Origin: Toxonevra muliebris
Taxonomy: Eukaryota > Arthropoda > Insecta > Diptera > Pallopteridae
Assembly (NCBI GenBank): GCA_963691655.1
Contig: OY829328.1
Location: 84,138,400-84,202,399, forward strand
Direction of reading: 5' to 3'
DNA length: 64,000 nucleotides
Shown here in pieces: positions 8,921 to 22,389 of this stretch. Below the pieces are notes generated by a model that ran no database searches, was not told the origin of the DNA, and worked only from the letters and a program-made list of their open reading frames with translations. Each line of letters starts with the position of its first letter. Position 1 is the stretch's first letter. Made by a program: the position numbers and the translations under genes.

Positions 8921-11900
8921 TCAATATATAGATATAACATATAAGAAGTACAATGAGCTCAGTACTGTGAAAGGCCTCTTGCTCATCCTCAAATCTAGTT
9001 TAATAAAATCATACATATGCTGGCCCAAGACAAAAGATGAGAAAACTTGCCGCTTCCTTATTCATTTCTTCCACTCACAAAATCATTGGATTACCTAATT
9101 GCATTATTTCCTCAAAGCTGACAACAGCAATTAATTTGAGGTCTTTTGAATTTGCGTTTATTCTCGGTTATTCGATTCTTCAGCTTTTTGTTGCCAGGGA
9201 AACCACAGTGCCCGAAATTTTTAATCTTATCACAATCTTAAATTTTACCTTTCATCACACGCCTGTGCTCTTCGAAAAGTGGATAGAGCTTTTAAAAATT
9301 ATTTATTGCTCTAGATATTTCTTCACCCCCCCCCCCCCCCCCCCATTTATGAGAAGTATCCGATTGTATGCAAAATGGTAACGATCTCTGTTTCAAAGAC
9401 TGTCCACATTTCAGCTACTGTAGCAGAAAAGATCCGCTTCTTATCCTTCAGTCTTACCATCAGAATTAATTTTGGAGACGTTTTTATAGAATACTTGTAT
9501 AAGAATGAGAGGATTGGCCTCCGACTCAGTCCATTGTTCGTTTGCTAGGAAAATTTTATTTCATATTTCCTACCAAATTTGATAACGGTTGCAGGAATAT
9601 CAATCAGTAACGATTGAAGTAGGTAGCTTAATTATTTTTGATACTTTTGAAAATATCATTAAATTAATTTTTAACATTTTTATTCAACTATGTCAAGCGT
9701 ATACAACTCAAGTAAAGAAATATATAGCTTACGTCATATCAAATTCACAATAGTCTGCCGATATTTATATATGAAAAAACTGAAAATGTTTGTAAATCTA
9801 TTTTAAAAAATACTATACGAATTTAAATCTCAAAATACTATTTGAAATTATACTAGTATATATTTTGTATTACCTTATTAAGCGGACTTAAGCTCAAATA
9901 TATTTCAAAGTACTTTGAGATATAAAAAGTTTTTATATACACGTACTAAGGAAATTCACTCATTTTATTCACCACAAAAACAATGCAATGTTAAAATATT
10001 CACTCATTTGGTATCACTACCACTCACACACTCTCTTACTCTATCTCTCATTTGAGTAACTCATTGAATGTTAGATTAACCCTCGTGCGCTGTTATCGTT
10101 AAATAGATGACTTCAAAATGCTTCAAAGAAAAACTGGGAAGATTTATTATGAAAACAAATTGAGAACAGTTTTTCTCACAAAAAACGTTACTCCTGCATG
10201 CTTGTAAATTTTAAGTTGAACTTCTCTTTGCAAAAACTGACTCATAAAGATTATCATTATGCACAACCCTAAAAAGTAGTGACTATCTCAAAAGAAACTA
10301 AAACACACACACACACACACATAACCGTTCTGCTGTCTGTATATATGTGTGTCTGTCTGTTTATTTTTCTGTCTCAACTTTTGACTGGCTAACTGAAAAT
10401 GCCATTGAAACTGGTTTTACGTGATTGTCATCGTTGTGTCTTCATAAAGTTTGTACCATTTTTATCATCAAAAATCGATGTATGAATAACTTTTAGGAAT
10501 ATAAATGATCGCTTTTTTTTCGTTGGCATAAAATAATTTGTTTTTAATTTATTTTTTTTTTTTATTTTCTTTTAATTTTCTCTATATGTGGGCAAAAACT
10601 AAAAATAAAAATAAAAAAGAGTTGGTAATCAAAAAGAGATGAGACAATAGCTGAAATTAGCACAAAAAGCCGGTCTCGCTGAGTGTCATGCTTTCATATG
10701 ATTCTCGGTTTCTCTCTGCTTTTTTCTTTTTGTCTTGCTTTTTAACTACTTTCGTGCTTTGTTTTTAGGACACGCAAAAGTTTGTTCGAACGATTGATTA
10801 AATCTGTTATAAACAATGATTTTTTTTAATGATTTTTGTTGTCATTATTAAGACATAAAAGACAACATTTTTTTTCTTTTTTTGTTATAGTTTTTTGATT
10901 AATTGATAGTTTATTTCTTGTTTTTAAAGAAGTTTCTGCAATAATTTTGTGCTTGAACTTTCACTAATATTTTTGGTCGCCATTAATCTTATTTGATCTT
11001 CAAGATCGTATATCTTGGGAGAAGATTTTATACGAAGGTATGTATAAAAAATTCAGTAGAAATCTAGAGAAGTAATATGAAGAACTTAGGTACATATATC
11101 GCAAAAAATTGGTCAGAAAATTTGAGAGCGTGAGGTTTAATATTTTTGAAAATATTTTTGGTACTTGATTATATAAAATACAAAAAAAAAAAATTTACAT
11201 TGGAAAATAATAATAAAATTTTTCAATTAATATAAATTAGATTTAATTAAAAGGCTTCAAATGAACACTTTTTCATTTCGCAAAATGGTTTAAATATTTT
11301 ATTTTAACTGATTTATTATTTCTTGAACAAGAGTATATTTTCTAAAAGGGAACGAGGGGAGTGTTTTTTGGAGGCAAACCACAAACCTGTAGTAATATTT
11401 TTCGATTGAGCGCATTTTGTGGAATATACTCTTAACGAATTAAAAACATATTTCTCTATTTTATGCCAACTGAGAAACATTTCCTCTCTTTGCGATGTAA
11501 GAACTCGAAAGGATACCGCAGAATATGTTCTATTTTATAATATATTATAACAAAAAAATTAATAAAAATTATTTTGAAACGAATGAATATCAATCCTGAG
11601 GCTTCGTCATATTTGGTTTCATTTTCTCTGATCTGCCGTAAATTTCCTAATCTTTTTTTTTAATTTTACACCATTATAATCTAAAAACAACTATGACTTG
11701 AGCTAATAATTTAAAGATGTATTACTTCAAAACTATTTAAGCTTTATTTATACAGCTGAAATATCACTTTTTTGAAACTTAAATTACAGCCAAACCTCGC
11801 TAAACAGCACCCTTTTATATAGAATTACAGTATACAGGTTTTTTGAAATTTAAACAAGATTCCCTTTTACGGTCTAAAATACTTTATTATACAAAAATAT

Positions 11901-11929
11901 TTCAGGAACGAAACAAGCTTAATTTGCTT
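8921..11929. other. 3-kb stretch without a recognised gene
   Basis: It contains a 19-base C run (9326-9344), (CA)n tracts near 10303-10320 and generally AT-rich sequence. At 11790 TTACAGCCAAACCTCGCTAA resembles a pogo/Tigger-type terminal repeat, but no partner end was found. The 8930-9560 part is of mixed composition; I tried it as a LINE remnant on both strands without a convincing motif. Confidence 0.4.
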
Positions 11930-12975
11930 AAATTTTTAAAACTTATTTTTATTTCAAAATTTTCACTATAATGTATAACTCGAAAACTATACCAGATATA
12001 TTAAGAAAAAATAAAACCTTCATAAATTTTAGACCTTTTCCTATATTTAAATGATTTTTTTATATTTTTATTCATAGTTGTGATATTTTTAAAAATTATT
12101 TGAAATTGAAGACTCCGAACAAAAAGCCAAAAATACATTTCTATAAGATAAGCGACTCAAATGTGTATAACTTGAAAAGTATACCAAATATGTTAAGAAA
12201 AAATAAGATCTTCATAAATTTTAGATCTTTTCCTATATTTAAAGGATTTTTTTATATTTTTTTTTATAAGTCAAATATTTTTAAAAATTATTTGAAATTG
12301 AAGACTTCGAACAAAAAGTCAAAAATACATTTCTATAAGATAGTCGACTCAAATGTTTATAACTCGAAAAGTATACCAAATATGTTAAGAAAAAATAGAA
12401 GTCTAACAAATTTTGGATTCTTTTTTATATTGAAATGATTTTTTTATATTTTTATTCATAGTTGTGATATTTTTAAAAATTATTTGAAATTGAAGACTTC
12501 GAGCAAAACGCAAATATACATTTCTATAAGATAAGCGACTCAAATGTGTATAACTCGAAAAGTATACCAAATATGTTAAGAAAAAATAAAAGTCTAACAA
12601 ATTTTGGATCTTTTCTTATATTGAAATGATTTTTTTATATTTTTATTCACAGTTGTGATATTTTTAAAAATTATTTGAAATTGAAGACTTCGAGCAAAAC
12701 GGCAAATATACATTTCTATAAGATAAGCGACTCAAATGTGTATAACTCGAAAAGTATACAAGATATGTTAAGAAAAACAAAAGTTTAAAAATTCTTTGAC
12801 TTTTTTTATACTTAAATGATTTTTTTTTATTTTTATTTATAGGTCTAATATTTTTAAAAATTATTTGAAATTTAAGACTTCGAACAAAAAGCTAAAAATA
12901 CATTTCTATAAGATAGGCGACTCAAATGTGTGTAACTTGAAAAGTATACAAGATATGTTAAGAAAAAATTCTTTA
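11930..12975. repeat. 192-bp satellite, about five units
   Basis: The anchor GAAGACTTCGARCAAAA recurs at about 12111, 12303, 12494, 12687 and 12877, a spacing of 190-193 bp. Each unit contains TTCTATAAGATAAGCGACTC and CGAAAAGTATACCAAATATG. Units are highly AT-rich and conserved in the middle, decaying at both ends. Open frames over them are products of the repeat, not genes. Confidence 0.92.
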
Positions 12976-13615
12976 TGAGCTCTCAGAAAATTACTTTACT
13001 TTCTAAAAATTCACCCAGAGGGAACGGGAGCGGAGGTTAATTTTTTTATGCCCTTAAATTTCCCGGAAAATCGTTTTTCCTCAGTTTTCGTTCGATATCG
13101 CAAAAATGGATGGTTTTAAGGCTTTGTCATGTTCTGAGGCGCTAGTTTATATTAAAAAAAAAATTTTTTTTCTCATATAACCACATCCGATTTCTGCTTC
13201 AAATGCCAGTTTTAGGGATTTTATAAATAAATTTAATGTTTTTACCCATTAGAAAGAAAGATATGCAGTGTTAGACAAAAATTTTACTTACACCTTTTGT
13301 TATAATAAATTCTCAGACATAAACATCGAGAAATGCACGGTTATTTCTCAAAAAACCAGAAAATTGCAAAATGCACCAAAAACCAACCAACTTCAACGGG
13401 CTATACCAAGCGCCCAACCAAGACTTTGGGCAAAATTCTGTTTTGAGTTAGGTCGAGTAATTTTTAGATTTCATAGTAGTCGTTACGCTGGATTCAAAAT
13501 TATGTTGCACAGTGTTATCAAAAGTTGTCTGATTTTAAACTGAAAAAGTTCTCTGGGCATCACTCCTGTTCAGACGGACAGTAAGAAATTCACTTGATAT
13601 CATTATAAGATTTGC
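12976..13615. other. Stretch without a recognised gene
   Basis: A moderately GC-rich patch at 13010-13130 and a CAGTGTTAGACAAAA sequence at 13267 could be transposon-derived, but no paired ends were found. Confidence 0.35.
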
Positions 13616-13700
13616 ATAACGTCGCCTGAGAATTGATTTGGCATATGTGTGTACGAATACGTATACTTTTAAGCCAAATAAATTCTCAATCGTCGATAAC
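13616..13700. mobile_element. 80-bp palindromic element, copy 1
   Basis: It begins ATAACGTCGCCTGAGAATTG and ends with a diverged inverse of the same arm (CTCAATCGTCGATAAC), with a short spacer. ATAAC occurs at both outer edges. Copies 2 and 3 lie at 36097 and 36716. It has no coding capacity and is nearly all inverted repeat. Confidence 0.85.
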
Positions 13701-16700
13701 TGGTTTACTTTACTATCTATCAATTTGATTGGGAAACATTTCTTCGCTTTCCTAGGGCTTCAACAAAGCATTTTCGTTGATTCCGGTTTCTTGAAATGAT
13801 TTTTATTTCTACGAATTACTTTCCAGTAAGCTGCATTTTCTTTTCAAAAGTTCGTTTCCAACTGGGTTTCGGTTTTCTTTGTTTTTGATGCCACGACGGT
13901 TTCAACTAAGTGATCGAGAAATGCCATGCTAAAATATGGAATAAATCCAACCTCAATCAAACCTGAGATTTTGTTGGAACATAAATTCTGTCTTAAAAAG
14001 GAAACAGCTTAAGTTTATTTTCTCGTCAGCCGGGCTGGATAGTTTTGAATAGAATTATTATAGAAACTATAGTACTGTTTCAACAGCCTCTATATCCGAA
14101 TTAGGCCATGGTTGAAATAATAAAAAAATGTTTAGGAATTCATTTAAGAGGTCTTAAATAAAATTGGTCAATTTTCAGCTTTCAAAATTAGGACGACTCT
14201 TTAAAAATTCCTACCTGTTTAATATTTGTAATTTAGAATATATGATAAAATAGTTTTCATCTAAAATATATGCTTTTTATTACAGATTTATATTTATTTT
14301 ATATATATCTGGGTTTTAATTTTATATTATTTACTTTTACTAAAAAAGTCTCAATTTATGAGCTAATAACTGCTGTTAGTTTAAAGTTATGCAGACTCAA
14401 ACACTTTTGTTCTTTAGTACTTTCATTTTCAAATGCAAATGTTAAAAAAAAACTTTAAACTTAAAAAAAAATGTGTATTAAAGTCATAAATCCAAAACCT
14501 CTCCTCTTCTTCTTCTTCTTCTTCTTCTTCTCTTTGAGGTATTTGTGCCTACAATATCCCAAACTGAAGCTGTCAGTTGTTCAGCTATCCAGCAACTTTA
14601 TAGCAACTTTTCAATAAGATTTTTTTTTTTTTTTTTTTGTATTTTATCCATTGCCAATCCCTCATAAAATGTGTCGGCATCCATTTTTTTTTCTGAGCCT
14701 CTTTTTTTATTTGATTTTTTTTCTTATTCTTCTGTATGCACCTTAAAGCCTTGAGAGCACAAGCGGGCAACTTTTTAAAAGTGTATTTTGTTTTTTTTTT
14801 TTTTTGCCTGTTTTTTGTACTAAAAATAAAATAATAAAAATGTTGAAGCTAAAGTTGCACTACATGCACAAACCTTTTTTCACATTTTTTTTTTGTTTTG
14901 TTTTAGTTCGGGTTTATTTTTATTTTAGTGTTTATTTAAAAAAAAATTATTTTAGTTTTTTAATTTTTTTTTTTTTTTTTAATTTTTTTCCCCCCCATAT
15001 ATGTTCGCTTGTGCTTTACATCGAGAGCATAAATGCAAAACTTGTTTTTAATATGGTCAAAAAAAGCAGCAAGACGAGGAAGAAGAAAAAGAGAAAAAAG
15101 AAGTGGAAACAAATAAAAAGCAAGAAAAAAGCATTAATTCATTCGTTAGCTCATTGTCTCCTCAGCAAACTCTCCTCAACACAACTAACTCATATACATT
15201 GTACCAATAATATGCCGGCTCTGGCTCAGACATGATTTAAGTACTCGAACGAATCTCCTTATGCTCTTTTACTACATAGTTAAGTTAAGTTTAGCTTTTT
15301 GTGTGTTGTCTGCGTCTGCGCAGCACAGCACAGCATCACAACTTTTAGTTTTGCCTGAAACCGGTTTACACAGACACACAATGTATGGATGGAAATTTAT
15401 TTAGCGTGCTAGTTGATGTATGCATAACCTCAACTTTAGAGCAAAGCGTTAATAATTACATAGAGGTGCTATCAGAATGTAAATTCGATTTTTTTCATAC
15501 CTCCATAATTTCTTATTAACTTCTTTCTCTCTCAACATTTTCATTTTCTTGTTAAGCATCCATGAAATTGATTGATTTTGTGAAAGTGTTCTCGGTATAA
15601 GTAATTTTGAAGTTTTTCTGCACTCATTTATTTTCTTTTTCTTTCATTTAATATACTTACGTTTTTTGCATTAGTCATTATTTTCTAAACTTCTAGAATT
15701 TGTGCTATTTTCATTTTTCTTATTTTTTTTTTTTTTTTGCATTTAACTCTTGATTAAACCTGAACATTTGAAGTTGGCCTTCGACTTCGTCGTTTATTGA
15801 GGTTGTTTTCTCTGTATGCACAAATTAAAAGTCGTTAACATTTTATGGTAGTTGTGAACTTTTCATATACTAATACAAACACACATATTTATTGGCAAAA
15901 AAATAAAAAAAAGTAAAAAATTTGCATAAATGATTAGTTCAAACGGTTGTGTATAAGTAGTTTTGCTCTTCACTTCGTCTGGGTTGTTTTTTTTTTTTTT
16001 TCTTCGTTCTCTTTCATATTTGTTTGCCATTTATGTCATTGTAAATTATAGGTTTATTGTTCAGTTACTGTTATATTTCTTTACAATGTATGCAACTTGC
16101 TTGCTAGACAGAAATAAAGAGAGAGGTGCAACTTTTCAGCTATTATACTATATTAAATAAGCTATTAAACTGTTTGTTTGCTTTCGAACGACTTAAGTCA
16201 ATTAAAAGTGAATTGTTTTTGTTTCAATTCAAATGACAATAATGACAGTTGTGCTACAACTCATTTAGCACTGTAGTTATAGCAGAAAAGATAACGGTGT
16301 AATGTGATTTTAATGCCAGGAATGAATTTTTCGCAGCTGGCACTTTCAAAAAATTATTAAAAATCGTAATCTTAAAGAAAATCAAATAAAAAAAACATTT
16401 TTAAATAGCAAATAATATAAACTTTATGAAAATAATAAATTTGTTAAACTTTTCTTGCATGCTTTTCAAGCTATAGACAATTTAGTTTAAATTCACGCTT
16501 GTTCTATGAAATTCAAAATTTCTTTAAAAATAGAAGCACAAGCGATACATATTTTAAAAATTATTAAAACATAAAGAAAAACTTGGATTTTTGGAAAACT
16601 GTAAATGTGTGTAGAATATTTTTAAATTTTTTCGAGTTATATGCATTTTTTTTTTTAACTTTTTTCGAGCTTTGCCCAAACAAATAATTTTTTTTCAAAA

Positions 16701-17339
16701 ATCATTTAAAAATATTCAGCCAATAAAAAAAAATATTTAAAAATAATCCTGACATTGCTGCAATTCTCAGTTATTTGAAAATGATAAATTTATTTCGTAT
16801 ATCTTGTAAATTTTAAGAGTTATACTCCATCTATTAGTATCTCAATTTTCTGTAATTAGCTCGAGGAGTTTACTTCCAAGCTTGATTAAAAATATTAGAC
16901 TATTGAATAAAATTCTTTAAAAATCCCTTTAATATAGTAAAAGGCTTAAAATTAAAAAATTTGATATTTTGAAGCATAACTTTAGAAGTAACATAAAAAA
17001 TTAATCAATTGATGAGAGCTCGCTACCAAGACCTTTGACTAAAATTCAATTTTGGTATCATAGCCCCCTCGTAATTTTTTTTCTGCGTTCACCCCTGCCC
17101 GCAAGATTAATATTTTTCTATTGCGATTTAATTAGAAAGGCCCAATATTCCCCAATTGTTTTACATATCTTCAGAGTAACTCAATTCTTAGAAAACTAAC
17201 AAAATTTTGCACGAATTTATTTTAAATTGAATATCGAAAAACTGTGCGTACAATATTTATGTAGAATTCTATTTCTGCTTAAATACTAAACAATAATAAA
17301 CAAACATTCAAAAACTAAAAATTTTCAACTTGAAAAAAA
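13701..17339. other. 3.6-kb AT-rich stretch without a recognised gene
   Basis: It contains (TTC)n at 14507-14530, T-runs at 14623-14638, 14791-14805 and 14960-14981, and many A/T homopolymers. The longer open frames (for example 14804-15235) are built from these runs and show no domain. A CAGCACAGCACAGC patch lies near 15321. No RNA gene is seen. Confidence 0.45.
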
Positions 17340-18043
17340 AAAAACAACAACAACTAAAATTTACCCCCACTTAACGTCTCTTATGGTTTCCTTGCTTTGT
17401 TGTATGTATTTTTGTTGTTGGCGTTATTTTTGTTGTTGGCGATTCGAACGATACACACAAAGGCTCCCCTTTCTTTTAGAAACAAGAGCGTAAAGTAACG
17501 AATAAAGATCGCTATCTAATGTTAAACAAAAAAGCAAAAAACAAAAACAAAACAAAAAAACCAAAACAGCAAAAACAACAAAAAAAAAACCAAAAACATG
17601 AAAGTACACAAAAACACAATAACAACAACATAGAAAAAACTTTTTTCTTCCAAAGTGAACGTCTACAATAACACTACAGCAAAGAACAACGAGAAAAACA
17701 ACAAAACAAAAAACAAATGCACAATACAACAAAAACAATGACTAAAATACCCTAAAGATATAAAAACTCAAGTAATCGCGTCTTTTTTTTTATAATAGTG
17801 TTGTTGTTGTTATGTAGTAGTAGAGTGCTATTGTTGTTGTTTCTGTTTGTTGTGGTATTCGTACGGAGTGAAAGAGTAACTAAAAAGGTTACTATGGACA
17901 GATATAAAACAAATAAAAAACCAACAATAATAGCAACAACAAGAGGTTCATACAACAAAAAACTTAAAGAAACGCTTTATTTATATGTATTTGAGTGGAA
18001 AGAGCAAGAAGAATTAGTTGTAGTAGTAGTGCTGCCTCAGAAG
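17340..18043 (+). other. CAA/A-rich leader-like stretch with a possible donor
   Basis: The composition resembles the two leader candidates (CAACAA tracts from 17342, A-rich 17520-17760). It ends near AGAAG|GTGAGA (GT at 18044) beside a (CAG)n tract at 18051-18068. There is no core-promoter motif I can place upstream, so this is weaker than the regions at 5.7 and 20.6 kb. Confidence 0.18.
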
Positions 18044-18069
18044 GTGAGAGAGCAGCAGCAGCAGCAGCG

Positions 18070-20558
18070 ATAGTGAAAAACGGAAAATGTGAAAAAACTA
18101 TAGGCATATAAAAAAAAAACCGCCCCCGCAATGGTTTTCATTTTTTATTTATTTTATTTTGTACCTATTGCTTTCTTATTAGATTTCATTAAGTGTTCTT
18201 CATTTCTTTTGGAATAAAAATAGAAAAATTATTGCATTTTCCAAAAGGAAAGAAAAAATAACAGTATATTTAAAAAGAGAGGAAGAGCGTGAGCAAGATA
18301 GTTTGAGTGTGTTCGTTTTGCAATTGAGAGCATACAAAAGAGCGTATAGGCTTTGTGCATATAAAAGAGAAAGAATGCGATAGTAAAATAGGAACTAATT
18401 AAACAAATTTAAATTTAATCAAATGAATGAACAAATTACTTAATGAACCCATAGATAAGAATCAAAAAATGTGCGTTTTAGTTAATCAAAATGTAATAAC
18501 TTTGTTGTTGTGGTTTGGAGAGTACACAAAAAAGCTTATAGGCTGTGGAGCAATAAAAGAGAGACAAACCAAACCGAAATATAGTAAAACTATGAAGAGA
18601 CTTTTAAAATAAATACTTAAAAAAACTATAAAATTTTTTTATGAAATGCTAGATAAAATTTGTTTTCCAGTCAAGCAAATGGTGTTAACTAATATGAACT
18701 AATTCAGTTTTTGTAATCATTGCTTAACCCTAGCCGGCAACTCTTCGTCGGATCGACGCAAAAAATTAATTAATTTTTAAACTGAAACATCTAATAACTT
18801 TGCATATATAATAAAGTATTTAATAAAATATAATAATAAAACCAGGATTTTTTATATAGAAGCAATTGGCATCAGGTTAAAAAAGGTGTCATCGTTTCGA
18901 CGAAGATGGACTAAGGTCCATAAAGGTGTAAAAAAAAACAAGAAGGATTAACAAAAGTTCAAAAATGCTTTCATTTTAATAGCTGCTAACGAAATTAGGT
19001 GCGACTTCCTACACTTTTTCTTTTAAAATTATAACTAATTTAAATTAAGCAGATTAAGAAATTATTTCCCTATCGAAGTTGAGTCAAAGTTTTCGAATTT
19101 ATTTCCATAAAAAATTACAAAAATGTTTCAGCCTTGAAAGCTATGAAAATTTAATGCTCTCTATATCTCGCTTTCTAATTTAAATTTTCTTTATTTATTT
19201 ATTTTATTTTTTATTTTTCAATTTGTTTCTCAAATTTGACCGCGTTTTTTGTTAAAGCATTTTACTTAATTTTTCTAGGAAAAATTTAAATCTTATAATC
19301 TGCCTCCAAAAGATTTTGCTTCCTTGCGCTCTTTTTCTCACTCACATATTTACTCGTTTTTACTTCTCACTCACTCATCCTCTGAGCAGCACACAAAATT
19401 TAATAAACATGTGTTTTCTAATGCTTTTTAAATTTTCTTTTTCTTTTCATTTTTGTCTGTGTTTTCATTTATTACCAATTGAATTTATTTTATTTTTAGC
19501 CAGCAAATTCTTTTGCTGCTTTCTCACTCAAGTTTGTTGAGCTCTTTCAAAAGTCAAAAAAAAAAAAAAAAAACAACAGAAACTAAAAGCACACTCTCTT
19601 ATTTTTCTGCAAAAGTATTCATAAAACTATATAAGTAGCAGCGGCTACTCGTTACATTTGCATTAAACCATGTGTCATTTTTCTGTTTTCATTTTTGACT
19701 GATGTTGTTGTTTCGGTTTTTGTTGCTGCAGTTAATTTTGGGTTTTATACAATAAATATATATTTCAAAAGAGAGCTTTTCATTTCCAATAAGAAGAAAT
19801 ATTTAAAAATTCTAATTGAATTTTAACTCGCTATTTTCAAAGGAACAACAGCAGCACCAATAACATTAGAAACCATATGTTTTCTATGAACTCGTAGAAA
19901 TACTCTTTAGAGCCAACTCGCCTCAACTCACTATTTACGAATAACTACAAGTTTCGCTCTCCTTTGCTCTTTCTCAATTTTTCACTCTTGCTTTGCCTTT
20001 CTTCAATACATTCTCAGTATCTTCAACGTACACGTTCTCATTGTCTTTAAAACACATGCTCTCATTGTCTTCAACACGTTCACTTGCTTCCTTTCCTGTC
20101 ATACTCTCTCTCACTGCCTTCAACACATACTTACGCTCTTCCTGTCTTCGGCACACACGTTCTTTTGTTCTTCTGTGAAGATAGCATTTACTCGTTCTCT
20201 TCTGCTACTTTTATTCGTTTCGCTCTCATCTACTACTCGTTAGTTTCGTTTATTTCTTCGCCTGCGCTCGCTCCATACGAAAAATCAAACCATCCATTTA
20301 ACCAACCCAAGCAGCTAACCAAACTTTTCAGCTATATCCATGCATCCATCCAACGAGTGAGTTTAGTGAGTGAGTGAGTGAGTAATTGTGTGAGGTTATG
20401 TTTCTGTATATGTGTTTTCAACGAATACCGCAAGCCTTGTGTGCTGCTCGTTTTCGTGCGTATCTTTTAGTTTGTTGTTGTTTCTATGTATAAATGTATG
20501 TGTGTGTGTATTCCTGTGTGTTTTATATGAGTTCTCTGGTAACTGAGAGTATTCATGC
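18070..20558. other. 2.5-kb stretch without a recognised gene
   Basis: It is AT-rich with a pyrimidine-rich section at 19920-20260 (CTTCAACACATACTT-like words repeated three or four times) and (GAGT)n at 20355-20382. The open frames over the pyrimidine section have no domain. Confidence 0.4.
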
Positions 20559-20559
20559 A

Positions 20560-20605
20560 TATTTACAAATCAGTCTGTGAACAGGCGCCGAGCACTGCAC
20601 AGCTT
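20560..20605 (+). promoter_or_regulatory. Candidate TATA-less core promoter (Inr plus MTE-like)
   Basis: TCAGTC (A at 20572) matches the fly initiator TCAKTY. Exactly 17 bases downstream, CGAGCACTGC matches seven of ten positions of the motif ten element (CSARCSSAAC, expected at +18 to +27), including its first five bases. No DPE match is present at +28. The A/CAA-rich sequence downstream agrees with a 5' leader on the plus strand. Confidence 0.42.
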
Positions 20606-22049
20606 TTGTATTTGTTGCGTTCGAGAATTGTATAGCATTTTTTTCTCCTGGCTTAGAAATCGTTATCGTGTAATATCCAATAATAAAAGAAATAAATACA
20701 GATATCGTAAAGCTTATAGATTTGTTAACCGGAAAGTAAAATTTAATTGATCAGCTTAAAGAAAAAGAAACATCGCGCGGAAATAATTAAAACGCTTTTG
20801 CTTCAAAGTAATCGTAATCGGTTTGCTCTCACAAATATACAGAAATAAATAAATTTTGCAAGAAATTTTAATTTCCAAGCTTAAATTTGCCGCTTTTTTC
20901 TCTCCCTCCCCCAACAACAACAAAAATATGAAAAATATTGAAATATTTTTCCCAACAGTTTGAAAAAGTTCAGTTTTCGAGTTATCTTCTGTTTGTTTTT
21001 TTGTAATACCTTTGAGTGAGTTGAAAGAAAAAGTAAATTAAAAAATTCTTTTGAAAAATATTTTATTGTGTAGTCAAAAATTATTGTGAAAGCAAAGAAA
21101 GCTAAAAATACAACAACAACCAAAATAATTTTCAATAATATTCGTCGTATTCATAAAGAAGAAATATACATATATCGTGGTGGCATATGTGCAAAAATAA
21201 ATAAGTAAAAATTCATAAAAATCCACAACAACAAAAAGGAAAAAAAAATCAAAAGATAAAAGCGTAGCAAATAAAGTAAAATAAAAGTTTATTAATTTCT
21301 TTAATTTGTTGTTGTTTTTTATTCTGCGCTGCCTTGTATTGTTGTTTTTTGTTTTGCTTTACTCTGTGCAACCAACAACGACGAGTATATCTCAAATACT
21401 CGCACACATACACACACAAACACACATGCAACACATCTCAGCCAACGACAGCAGCTAAAGATATCAATATTGAGCACGATATTTGTTGTTTTTGTTATTT
21501 ATAAAAAGAAACCGGCATTTTATGACGTCATCGCCTCGTTAAGCACTAAATGTGTGTAGAGCAGCAGCAGCAACAACAAAATTATTAATAATAATCATAA
21601 TAATAAAAAAAAGAAGATAAATAAAAGTTAAAAGCTAAACGCTGAAATAAAATTACTCAACACAATTCAATAACAACAACAAGAAAAGTGTAAAAAATAT
21701 TAAAATTTTATATCTGTGCTTTTTTTTTTCTTGAACATATCGAAAAAAATTTATTGGCATCTCACACATTTCATCAATAAATATTGAAGAGAAAAAAATA
21801 TTTAAGTATAACAATAAAAAAGTGAACAGTGAAATCTCTGAATAATAATAATAATAACAGAAATTACTACTACTAGTGCATATAAAACAACAACAACGAA
21901 TACCAATAAAAACCAGAGTAAAAACGTCATCGATTGTTATTACTACGCAAAAGACGAGAAGAAAAGCCGTAGAAAATAGTTAAATAACAACAACAAAAAT
22001 AAAACCATCGACATCAACGTTTTAGCAGTAGCAGCAACAGCAGACAGAA
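20572..22049 (+). other. Candidate long 5' leader exon
   Basis: About 1.5 kb of A-rich sequence with many CAACAACAA and AGCAGCAGC tracts (20914, 21112, 21562, 21670, 21888, 22026), the usual look of long untranslated leaders in flies. It ends near CAGAAG|GTGCTA, a fair but not ideal donor. The open frames are short. The pyrimidine-rich, then satellite-filled sequence that follows would be intron. No coding exon is visible. Confidence 0.33.
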
Positions 22050-22389
22050 GGTGCTAATCTTTTTCTTATTTTTATTATTTTTTTTTCTTTACTTACTTAG
22101 TTTTAAAATTTATTCCTTTTTGTGTATTTTCATTCTTTGTTTCTTTACCTTGATTTTTTATATCGAGAAAGAAAAGAAGAAAAGTTCTACTTTTGTGTTG
22201 TGTATAACTTTATAAACTTAAAGTTTATAAACTACAAACAGCTGACTGCAATTCTTGAAATTTACATGCTACTATCTTGAGGAAGTAAATTATATTCTTA
22301 GTATAATGAAAGTCTCTTATTTCTGTTAGCAATATTAGCAATGAGATGATTTTAAGTTACATTTTGTCTGGTTCAGTTTCAAATGCATG

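Noticed and set aside
14804..15235. 143-codon open frame, the longest without a transposon match
   Set aside because: It runs through several long T and A homopolymers; the product is F/K-rich low-complexity sequence with no domain.
18722..18950. piggyBac-like MITE, from TTAACCCTAG at the left and TTAA near 18948
   Set aside because: The inner sequences of the two ends do not match as inverted repeats. Similar TTAACCCT words at 10076 and 32685 also lack partner ends.
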